This document shows positions 9,593-17,136 of a stretch of DNA of 33,183 nucleotides, piece by piece. The notes beneath the pieces were generated by a model, which saw nothing but the letters and a program-made list of their open reading frames with translations, did not search any database and was not told the origin of the DNA. The DNA comes from Gammaproteobacteria bacterium (lineage in GTDB: Bacteria > Pseudomonadota > Gammaproteobacteria > CAMYNG01): contig DRKU01000089.1 of assembly GCA_011051615.1 (NCBI GenBank), positions 1 to 33,183 on the forward strand, read 5' to 3'. The first letter of the stretch is position 1. The number at the start of each line of letters is the position of its first letter. The position numbers and the translations under genes were made by a program.

Positions 9593-10579
9593 ATGCCTAC
9601 CAGCAACGGAACACTCAGCGACAGCATCGCGCGCCAACGCGAGGAACTCGCCAGTATGCTCAAGGAACCGCTGCGTCTCACGGCCGAGGCGTGCAGCGAA
9701 GTGTGGCCCGATCGAAAAAAGCTCGACGATGTGCTGCAGGGACGCCTCGCCTCGATACCCAATTGCAGTTTCCTCTACGCACTGGATACCAATGCGATCC
9801 AGATCAGCGATAACATCACGCACCACGGGCTACAGGAACGTGATTTCGGCCGCGACCGTTCGCAACGCCCATATATGCGTGAAGTGGTACCCAGTACCGG
9901 CTTTCTGCTCAGCGAGGCCTATATCAGCCTGCATGCCAAGCGTCCGGCGGTGACCGCCATTCAGATCGTGCGTGATCGCAATGGCAATGTACTGGGCTTC
10001 GTCGGTGCCGACTTCGACCTGCGCGAACTGCCGTTGACGCGTGACCTCTACGAAGAACCGCGCCACTGGCGTCAGATAAAGGGCGACCCGTCCATTCGCG
10101 GCACGGTCTTCTTCCAGACACGCCAGGAAAGTGAACTCGACCGCCAGCTGGACACGGTGCTGGGCGTTATCGAAGAGCTCATGGTGGATCACGGTGTCTT
10201 TCACATCATGATCCATTTTTCCAGCAGCCGGGCCGTGATCTGGCTGTATGATGATCCCTACCAGTATCGGCTGCTGGACATCGATGCGCTGGTGGATCCG
10301 GACACCTGCCTGGCCTATCCGCGCCGCGAGTATCCTGCGGATGCCATCACGCCACGCGATTCCATTCGGCCGATCCTTGACGGCTTCAAGAAACTGCGCA
10401 CCATGGACGATACCCTCTACCTGCGCACCGGCACCCTCAACATCTTCAACGGCATCGTCGGTCTGACCTTTTCCTGCGATGGTTCCCACTACATCCCCTG
10501 GGATGAGTTCCTCGACCGTGAGCACGCTTTCTGGGTCAGCGGTCTGAAAGAGGATGAACCCGCCGAGACCACAGGCTGA
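9593..10579 (+). CDS. PDC/Cache sensor domain protein without TM or output domain
   Basis: Cache-like core: FLYALDTNAIQISDNI...RDRSQRPYMREVVPSTGFLLSEAYISLHAKRPAVTAIQIVRDRNGNVLGFVGADFDL; no hydrophobic TM helix or catalytic output domain in 328 aa. Confidence 0.75.
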   Translation: MPTSNGTLSDSIARQREELASMLKEPLRLTAEACSEVWPDRKKLDDVLQGRLASIPNCSFLYALDTNAIQISDNITHHGLQERDFGRDRSQRPYMREVVPSTGFLLSEAYISLHAKRPAVTAIQIVRDRNGNVLGFVGADFDLRELPLTRDLYEEPRHWRQIKGDPSIRGTVFFQTRQESELDRQLDTVLGVIEELMVDHGVFHIMIHFSSSRAVIWLYDDPYQYRLLDIDALVDPDTCLAYPRREYPADAITPRDSIRPILDGFKKLRTMDDTLYLRTGTLNIFNGIVGLTFSCDGSHYIPWDEFLDREHAFWVSGLKEDEPAETTG

Positions 10580-10612
10580 AAGTTCTGTCATGGCGCCGGT
10601 AGGCGCTGTCCC

Positions 10613-13342
10613 TTACCGATAGCCGCGGCGACGTAACAGGATCTTGTGCAATTCCATGATCAGCAGAATGCTCAGGGTCAGGGTCAGCAGCTGCAGCCAG
10701 TGCGTGGGGGAGACTGGCCGTATACCAAGGATGTCACTCAGCCCCGGCGTGTACATGGCACCGATGTGAACCAGTTGCGCGCCCAGCGTACCAATGAGAA
10801 GTACCGGGTTGCGCAGGGGACTGTGTCCAAACACCGAACGCGTCTCCGAGCGGCAGTTGAAGACATGGACGTTCTCGAACAACACCATCAGTAACAGGGT
10901 GCCATTACGCGCCTCGTCGAGGCTGTATCCCTGCGCCAGCAACCACTCGAAGAGTATGAAGGCCAGGCTGCCGATCACAAGCGCTGCAATGAGTACACGC
11001 TCGATCATGAGCCGGTTGAATATCGGCTCGCTGGGCGGACGTGGCGGTCGTCGCAGTTCATCGCCTTCGGCCGGTTCGAAGGCGAGGGCGATATCCTGTA
11101 TGCCATTTGTCACCAGGTTCAACCACAGGAGCTGCACGGCGAGCAGGGGCAGCGGCAACCCCGTCACCAATGCCAGTGAAAACAGCACCAGTTCAGCAGC
11201 ACCGGTGGAGATCAGCAGGTAAATCACCTTGCGCACATTGGCATAGGCGACGCGGCCTTCCTCGATGCCGGCGACGATGGAACTGAAGTTGTCATCGGTG
11301 ATGATCAACTCCGCCGTCTCACGTGCCACATCGGTCCCCGACTTGCCCATCGCCACCCCGACCTGTGCCGCGCGCAGTGCCGGCGCATCGTTGGCGCCAT
11401 CGCCGCTCACGGCGACAAAATGGCCGTGGCGCTGCAATGAGGTGACGATATCCAGTTTCTGTGTTGGTTCGACGCGCGCAAATACCCGTGCATCGTGGGT
11501 GAGGGCATCCAGTTCAGCCTCATTCTGTGCCTGGCGCAGTTCCGGCCCCGTCACCACCTGGGTCATACGCTCCGCCAGCCCCAGTTCGCGTGCAATGGCC
11601 AACGCGGTTGCCGGATGATCACCGGTTACCATCGCCACTTCGATACCGGCACGTTGACAACGAGCTACCGACGGCCTGGCTTCCACGCGCAGGGGATCGA
11701 TCATGCCCACCAGGCCGAGAAATGTCATGTCATGCAAATGCTCTTCCGAGAACACCTCGTCCGGCGCAAGTTCAACAGGGCCACATGCAAGAGCCAGTAC
11801 ACGGTAGCCTTCCTGCGCCAGCGCTTCGACCTGCGCCAGGATCACCGCGGCATCGAGAGCCACACCTGCATCGGATGTGCGATCACACATGGGCAGAAGG
11901 CGTTCCGCGGCACCCTTGATAAAGGCATGAGGTACACCCTCCACCAGGTTCATGCTGGCAGCGAACTGACGCTCGGATTCGAAGGGAATGGTGGCAACCT
12001 CGGGCAGGCGATCGAGCAATGTCTCGCGCACGAATCCTGCCTTGTGTGCCATGACCAGCAGGGCCACGTCCACGGCATCACCATGCTGTACCCAGTCGCC
12101 ATCGCGGCGACCAAAGAACGCCTCATTGGGCAGGATGGCTGCCTCACATACACGGGACAACCACTGTCCTGGCAACAAACCCGCCGGCTGGTCATCACAA
12201 CGGATTTCACCCCCGGGTTCGAGCCCCTCGCCACTGAGAACGCAGGAGGTACCATCGGGATGCAACAGGCGACGCACGGTCAACTGGTTGACGGTCAGGG
12301 TACCGGTCTTGTCGGTGGCGATGAAGGTGCACGAGCCCAGCGCCTCGACGGCGACCAGGCGCCGGATAATGACGTTGCGCCGCGCCATGCGCCGCATACC
12401 GATGGCCAGTGCCACCGTGAGCGCCACTGGCAGGCCCTCCGGGATCACGGACACCGCCAGCGCCACGGTGAGAAAGAATATCTCCACGATTGGCATGCCG
12501 CGCAGGAACGCGACCGCGGCCACCAGCAGTGCCGCCAGCCCCACGACCATGGCGACACGGTGGGTAAACGTCTCCATACGTACCATAAGTGGGGAACGGG
12601 TCATCTCGCGGCCAAGGACGGCGGCGGCGATGTTCCCCAGTTCGGTGGCGAGCGCCGTGGCGGTGACGATGCCACGCCCACGGCCACGCGCGACGAGGGT
12701 GCCGGCAAAGACCATGTTACGACGATCACCAACGAAAGTATCCGCAGCGAGGATCACGTCCGCCTCCTTGCCGGTGGCCATGGACTCCCCGGTCAGGGCC
12801 GACTCATCCACCTGTAACTCATGGCTGGCCAGCAGACGGATGTCCGCCGGGACACGATCGCCGGCTTCGAGAACCACAAGGTCACCAGGCACCAGTTCCT
12901 CGGCCGCGATCTCGTAGAGTTCGCCATCGCGCACCACATGGCACAGGGTGGTGACCATATCGCCGAGGGCGGTGGCAGCGCGCTGTGCCGAATGTTCCTG
13001 AAAGGTGCCAATCAGGGCATTGACCAGCAGAACCGCGGCAATGAAACCGGCGTCGGAGTACTCACCAATCAACAGTGACAGCACGGTCGCGGCAAGCAGA
13101 ACATAGATCAGTGGGCTGGCGAACTGGCGCAGAAAGATGCGGCCAATCCCCGGCAGGCGCGCACGGGGGAGGATGTTCGGGCCATATTCCGTCAGTCGCC
13201 GCAATGCCTCTCCACGACTGATGCCATGCCGTGATACGCCAAGCGTTGCCAGCACCGCCTCGGCGGACATGGCGTGGGGAGAGTTTACAACTGCTTGTTT
13301 TGCTTCCATGGCGTCCCGTCGGGCTTCGGTGTCTGCCTGCAT
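10613..13342 (-). CDS. P-type cation-translocating ATPase (P2A-like)
   Basis: Phosphorylation motif TDKTGTLT, TGES motif (ALTGESM), hinge MVTGDHPATA and VSGDGANDAPALRAAQVGVAMG; N-terminal cation ATPase region. Confidence 0.93.
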   Translation of the reverse strand: MQADTEARRDAMEAKQAVVNSPHAMSAEAVLATLGVSRHGISRGEALRRLTEYGPNILPRARLPGIGRIFLRQFASPLIYVLLAATVLSLLIGEYSDAGFIAAVLLVNALIGTFQEHSAQRAATALGDMVTTLCHVVRDGELYEIAAEELVPGDLVVLEAGDRVPADIRLLASHELQVDESALTGESMATGKEADVILAADTFVGDRRNMVFAGTLVARGRGRGIVTATALATELGNIAAAVLGREMTRSPLMVRMETFTHRVAMVVGLAALLVAAVAFLRGMPIVEIFFLTVALAVSVIPEGLPVALTVALAIGMRRMARRNVIIRRLVAVEALGSCTFIATDKTGTLTVNQLTVRRLLHPDGTSCVLSGEGLEPGGEIRCDDQPAGLLPGQWLSRVCEAAILPNEAFFGRRDGDWVQHGDAVDVALLVMAHKAGFVRETLLDRLPEVATIPFESERQFAASMNLVEGVPHAFIKGAAERLLPMCDRTSDAGVALDAAVILAQVEALAQEGYRVLALACGPVELAPDEVFSEEHLHDMTFLGLVGMIDPLRVEARPSVARCQRAGIEVAMVTGDHPATALAIARELGLAERMTQVVTGPELRQAQNEAELDALTHDARVFARVEPTQKLDIVTSLQRHGHFVAVSGDGANDAPALRAAQVGVAMGKSGTDVARETAELIITDDNFSSIVAGIEEGRVAYANVRKVIYLLISTGAAELVLFSLALVTGLPLPLLAVQLLWLNLVTNGIQDIALAFEPAEGDELRRPPRPPSEPIFNRLMIERVLIAALVIGSLAFILFEWLLAQGYSLDEARNGTLLLMVLFENVHVFNCRSETRSVFGHSPLRNPVLLIGTLGAQLVHIGAMYTPGLSDILGIRPVSPTHWLQLLTLTLSILLIMELHKILLRRRGYR

Positions 13343-13425
13343 TTATGATACCAGCGGTACGCACACACCATCCGCTACTGATACAATCCGGCAGTAAGAC
13401 GAAAGAGAGTAATGGCAAGCCGGCG

Positions 13426-13692
13426 ATGAATGACTGGTTCGTATACATGGTGGAATGCGCGGACGGCACGCTGTATACCGGTATCACCACCAACCTGGAG
13501 CGCCGCATGGAAGAACACAATCATGGCGGCAAGCTGGCGGCGCGTTATACGCGTTCACGCACTCCCGTGCAGCTGGTCTATTCCGAGGTCCACCCGGACC
13601 GCGCCACCGCCAGTAAACGCGAGGCGGTACTCAAGCGTCTGCCGCGTGCACACAAACTGCGTCTCATCCGCACGCAGGAGGTCGCCGGGTGA
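13426..13692 (+). CDS. GIY-YIG nuclease family protein (UPF0213/YhbQ-like)
   Basis: MNDWFVYMVECADGTLYTGITTNLERRMEEHNHGGKLAARYTRSRTPVQLVYSE; ATG 13426 preferred over the extended ORF. Confidence 0.9.
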   Translation: MNDWFVYMVECADGTLYTGITTNLERRMEEHNHGGKLAARYTRSRTPVQLVYSEVHPDRATASKREAVLKRLPRAHKLRLIRTQEVAG

Positions 13693-13698
13693 TCCGCG

Positions 13699-14151
13699 TC
13701 AACGCAGATCGTTGGGAAAGAATTCCGGCAGGCGGGCGCGAATGGCATCACCCGTATCCTGGGTAAGATCCTTGTCCAGTGCATAGAACAGGCGTTTCGC
13801 GCTGGGGCTGGGGAGATGCTCGCGCAGTGCCCCCAGCATCGAGGGAGGCGCCACCAGAATCAGGTGCTGGAAGGTGTCATCCTTGCGCGCGGCGTCGAGG
13901 CGGGCGGCGATTTCCCGGGCAAACTCCTCGGTTTCGTGCTGCTTGATGGCACCCTTGTCGGTGAGGGCATGACGACCTTTACCATGGCTGTCGAACGCGC
14001 GTCCGGGTTCATCGCTACCAATCTCTCGTTCCGCGATCCGCGCCACGGGGTGGGTCAGCGTCTCCAGTTCCACCAGTGGCCGCTTGCCACCGCGCGATGA
14101 GAAAATCCGTGCCCGTGCCGCGTCAGCAACAACTACCCAGGTCGTAGCCAT
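13699..14151 (-). CDS. Host attachment protein family (Host_attach)
   Basis: MATTWVVVADAARARIFSSRGGKRPLVELETLTHP...FAREIAARLDAARKDDTFQHLILVAPPSMLGALREHL; strong Shine-Dalgarno AAGGAGG upstream. Confidence 0.85.
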   Translation of the reverse strand: MATTWVVVADAARARIFSSRGGKRPLVELETLTHPVARIAEREIGSDEPGRAFDSHGKGRHALTDKGAIKQHETEEFAREIAARLDAARKDDTFQHLILVAPPSMLGALREHLPSPSAKRLFYALDKDLTQDTGDAIRARLPEFFPNDLR

Positions 14152-14210
14152 AGTCTTACCTCCTTAATCCTGTACGGTGATCATGGTGGCGCATCGTGTG
14201 CGGATCGACG

Positions 14211-14224
14211 TTGATCCCGATCAA
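14211..14224. promoter_or_regulatory. Predicted FNR/Anr box TTGAT-CCCG-ATCAA (perfect half-sites)
   Basis: Sequence read directly; exact match to TTGAT-N4-ATCAA, in the intergenic space between the host attachment gene (-) and fnr (+). Confidence 0.8.
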
Positions 14225-14259
14225 TCCGCCTGTCTAAACTGCCACCCCTGTAAACAGCG

Positions 14260-14289
14260 TAGACAATAAATACCCGTTCAGCTTATATG
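14260..14289 (+). promoter_or_regulatory. Possible sigma-70 promoter for fnr (TAGACA-N18-TATATG)
   Basis: -35-like TAGACA at 14260-14265 and -10-like TATATG at 14284-14289; approximate match only. Confidence 0.3.
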
Positions 14290-14396
14290 GGTATTAAATT
14301 CCGGTAATGCAAGGAAAAATGGAGGGCCAGTTTGGCTTGACCCGACCGGCATTGCGCGGCAAAGTAGTCCCGAAACCATTACAACAAGCTCTCTCC

Positions 14397-15170
14397 ATGA
14401 ACCAGATCGTCAACCTCAAGACGCTCAAGACCACCTGTCAGGCCTGCAGTCTCTCCGAACTGTGTCTGCCGCGCAGCCTCGACGACGGTGAAATGGTCAA
14501 ACTGGACGACATCGTCCAGCGCAAGCGACCCATCAAGAAAGGTGAGTACCTGTTTCAGGTCGGACAACCGTTCCGCTCACTGTTTGCCGTGCGTTCCGGT
14601 TCGGTAAAGGTCTTCCTGCCCACGCCGTCGGGCGAGGAACAGATCGTGGGTTTTCACATGCCGGGCGAACTACTCGGTCTGGATGCCATGGAACATGAAA
14701 CCCACAGCTGTTCCGCCGTGGCACTGGAAACCACCACTGTGTGTGAGTTGCCCTACCAGAATATGCAGGACCTGTGTCATGAGATCCCCGGCCTCAATCA
14801 CCAGTTCATGAGCCTGGTGAGCAAGGAGATCGGCTCCGAGCACGAGATGTTGCTCATGCTCGGCAAGAAGATGGCCGATGTACGCCTCGCCGCCTTCCTC
14901 CTCAACCTGTCCTGCCGTTTCAGGACACGGGGTTTCTCACCTAACGAGTTCAACCTCAGCATGTCGCGCCACGACATCGCCAACTACCTGGGCCTCGCGG
15001 TAGAAACCGTCAGCCGCCTGTTCACGCGTTTCCAGGACGACGGCATGATCGAAGTACACCGCCGCCTGGTAACCATCAAGGACATGAGCCGACTCATTGC
15101 ACTGGCCGAATATGCCGGCATCAACTGTCAGCACATCAGGGATCTGGAATCCGATTCAGATCACGCGTGA
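14397..15170 (+). CDS. fnr: Fumarate/nitrate reduction transcriptional regulator Fnr
   Basis: CQACSLSELC (C-x2-C-x5-C) plus TTVCELP cysteine equivalent to E. coli C122; recognition helix VETVSRLFTRFQDDGMI with E..SR. ATG 14397 preferred over 14307. Confidence 0.95.
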   Translation: MNQIVNLKTLKTTCQACSLSELCLPRSLDDGEMVKLDDIVQRKRPIKKGEYLFQVGQPFRSLFAVRSGSVKVFLPTPSGEEQIVGFHMPGELLGLDAMEHETHSCSAVALETTTVCELPYQNMQDLCHEIPGLNHQFMSLVSKEIGSEHEMLLMLGKKMADVRLAAFLLNLSCRFRTRGFSPNEFNLSMSRHDIANYLGLAVETVSRLFTRFQDDGMIEVHRRLVTIKDMSRLIALAEYAGINCQHIRDLESDSDHA

Positions 15171-16550
15171 GAACTGGGTGATGTTGTCACCGGCCTCTCG
15201 CAGATAGACATCGAAGATCATGGCGATGTTACGCACCAGCAGCTTGCCGCGCGGATTGACGGTCAACACCCGGTCGTGAAGAGAGACCAGGCCGTCCGCC
15301 AGGGGTACCTGAAGGTGCTCCAGCTCCTCGGCAAAGTACTCTTCGAATTCCAGCCCATACTTCTCGTCAATCCCGGCAAACTCCAGCCTTGAGTAACAGA
15401 TCAGCGAATTGATCACCTCGCGACGGATGATGTCATCGGCCGTCAACTGAATACCGCGCGCCACCGGCAGTTGTTCCCTGTCGATAGCAGTATAGTACGC
15501 ATCGATGGAGCGCTCGTTCTGATAATAACAATCACCCACCTTGCCTATGGAGGAAACCCCGAGCGCGATCAGATCGCACTCCGAGTGTGCTGAGAACCCC
15601 TGAAAGTTTCGATACAGGCTGCCATCGCGCTGCGCCAGCGCCAGTTCATCGTCCGGCAGGGCAAAGTGATCCAGACCGATGTAGATGTAACCTGCGCCGG
15701 TCAGTTGCTCGATGGTGTGCTGAAGGATCCCCAGTTTCTCCTCGGGCGAAGGCAGATCCTCTTCGTTGATGCGACGCTGGGGTTTGAACAGGTGTGGCAG
15801 GTGAGCATAGTTGAACACCGCGATACGGTCCGGCCTCGCCTCCAGCACCGTATCCACGGTGGCGGCGAAGGTATCGATGCTCTGGAAGGGCAGGCCATAG
15901 ATAAGGTCGAAGTTGATCGACTGAAATCCGTTTGCCCGTGCCGCCCTGTAGGCCGCCATGGTCTGCTCCAGCGGCTGCACCCGGTTAACGGCTATCTGTA
16001 CTTTCTCGTTGAAGTCCTGAATACCGAAACTGAGGCGGTTGAAGCCAATTTCGCGCAACATGGCGATCATTTCGTCACTGGCGTCACGCGGATCGATCTC
16101 GATGGAATATTCCCCGTGATCATCATCGCGCAGATTGAAGTTGCTGCGGATGAAGAACATCAGCTCCTTCATCTGCTGCATGCCAAGGAAGGTTGGCGTG
16201 CCACCGCCCCAGTGCATCTGTTCGACACGCCGATCCATGTCGAAGAAATCCTCCAGCAGCAGTGCCTCCTTGCGTAGCGCCTCCAGGTAAGGCTCGGCCT
16301 TGCCATGGTCTTTGGTCGGGATCTTGTTACAGCCGCAGTAGAAGCAGACCGTCTCGCAGAACGGGATATGAACGTACAGAGACAGGGGATTGGGGATCAG
16401 ATCCTCGTTGGACCAGCGTGCACTGCGTGCCAGGTCCTCAGGCCCGAAGGCTTCATGAAAGCGGTTTGCCGTGGGGTAAGAGGTGTAGCGTGGTCCGGTG
16501 GCGTTGTAGCGCTGCAGCAGGGCGCGATCAAATTCGACGGTCTGGTCCAT
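15156..16550 (-). CDS. hemN: Oxygen-independent coproporphyrinogen III oxidase
   Basis: Radical SAM HIPFCETVCFYCGCNKI; YNATGPRYTSYPTANRFHEAF; FNRLSFGIQDFNEKVQIAVNRVQP; MDQTVEF start chosen. Confidence 0.95.
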   Translation of the reverse strand: MDQTVEFDRALLQRYNATGPRYTSYPTANRFHEAFGPEDLARSARWSNEDLIPNPLSLYVHIPFCETVCFYCGCNKIPTKDHGKAEPYLEALRKEALLLEDFFDMDRRVEQMHWGGGTPTFLGMQQMKELMFFIRSNFNLRDDDHGEYSIEIDPRDASDEMIAMLREIGFNRLSFGIQDFNEKVQIAVNRVQPLEQTMAAYRAARANGFQSINFDLIYGLPFQSIDTFAATVDTVLEARPDRIAVFNYAHLPHLFKPQRRINEEDLPSPEEKLGILQHTIEQLTGAGYIYIGLDHFALPDDELALAQRDGSLYRNFQGFSAHSECDLIALGVSSIGKVGDCYYQNERSIDAYYTAIDREQLPVARGIQLTADDIIRREVINSLICYSRLEFAGIDEKYGLEFEEYFAEELEHLQVPLADGLVSLHDRVLTVNPRGKLLVRNIAMIFDVYLREAGDNITQFSRVI

Positions 16551-16580
16551 GGGTAAAATCCGTTGCGGTGTCCGCAAGGG

Positions 16581-16586
16581 ATACTA
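16581..16586 (-). promoter_or_regulatory. Candidate -10 hexamer TAGTAT for hemN
   Basis: Minus-strand TAGTAT (4/6 to TATAAT) at the spacing expected for a class II FNR promoter relative to the FNR box centre at 16615.5. Confidence 0.5.
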
Positions 16587-16608
16587 CGGCGAGCCCGCGG
16601 GGTTGGCC

Positions 16609-16622
16609 TTGACCTGGATCAA
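16609..16622. promoter_or_regulatory. Predicted FNR box (plus strand TTGAC-CTGG-ATCAA) upstream of hemN
   Basis: 9/10 match to TTGAT-N4-ATCAA; extended dyad GCCTTGA-N6-TCAAGGC; lies 59 bp upstream of the hemN ATG. Confidence 0.8.
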
Positions 16623-16680
16623 GGCTGGCAGGAACACCACGGGTAGAGATTATTCTCCTTTAAAAACAACAGGTTAAACG

Positions 16681-17136
16681 CTACTGCGTGGTGCGGATCC
16701 GGGTCAGGATGCGCTGCACATCCAGCGCCCAGCGCTGAAACACCTCGTGGGCGGGAGAATCAGGATAAAATTCGGACAACAGCAGCGGGTTCATGGTCAC
16801 GACCAGGGTTTCCTCACCCTCGGCGAAAATGGAGATCTTTAGCGGCAGGTAGGGCGCCAGTTCCGGCTGCTGCTTCAGCAGGCGGGCGATTTCCTCGTTG
16901 CGACCGAAGAACACCACACGGTACTTGTCGGTCTGGAAACCACGCCGCGTCAGACCGATATCCACCCGTTGCACCCGCGCGATGTGGTAACCCTCGGCCT
17001 TGATGGCCTCCTGCAGGGCGAGCATGGTCTCCGGGAAATCCTGGGGGGAACGCACCATGATGAGGTCATCGGCCTGGCTGCTCGGGGCAATCAGGCAAAG
17101 CGTGGCGGCAAGAAGCAGGGTGGTGAATCGGTTCAT
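16681..17136 (-). CDS. Secreted DUF302 domain protein
   Basis: Signal peptide MNRFTTLLLAATLCLIAPSSQA; DUF302-like LQEAIKAEGYHIARVQRVDIGLTRRGF...YRVVFFGRNE...LPLKISIFAEGEETLVVTMNP; start overlaps the upstream CDS stop by 4 bp. Confidence 0.8.
   Translation of the reverse strand: MNRFTTLLLAATLCLIAPSSQADDLIMVRSPQDFPETMLALQEAIKAEGYHIARVQRVDIGLTRRGFQTDKYRVVFFGRNEEIARLLKQQPELAPYLPLKISIFAEGEETLVVTMNPLLLSEFYPDSPAHEVFQRWALDVQRILTRIRTTQ

Noticed and set aside
11495-12817. 440-aa plus-strand ORF
   Set aside because: Antisense to the P-type ATPase coding frame; composition rich in His/Gln/Gly/Arg, no family motif; shadow ORF of a GC-rich gene.
14307-14396. Upstream start for fnr at 14307
   Set aside because: The extra 30 aa lack Fnr similarity; the conserved N-terminus begins near MNQIVNLKTLKTTCQACS at 14397.
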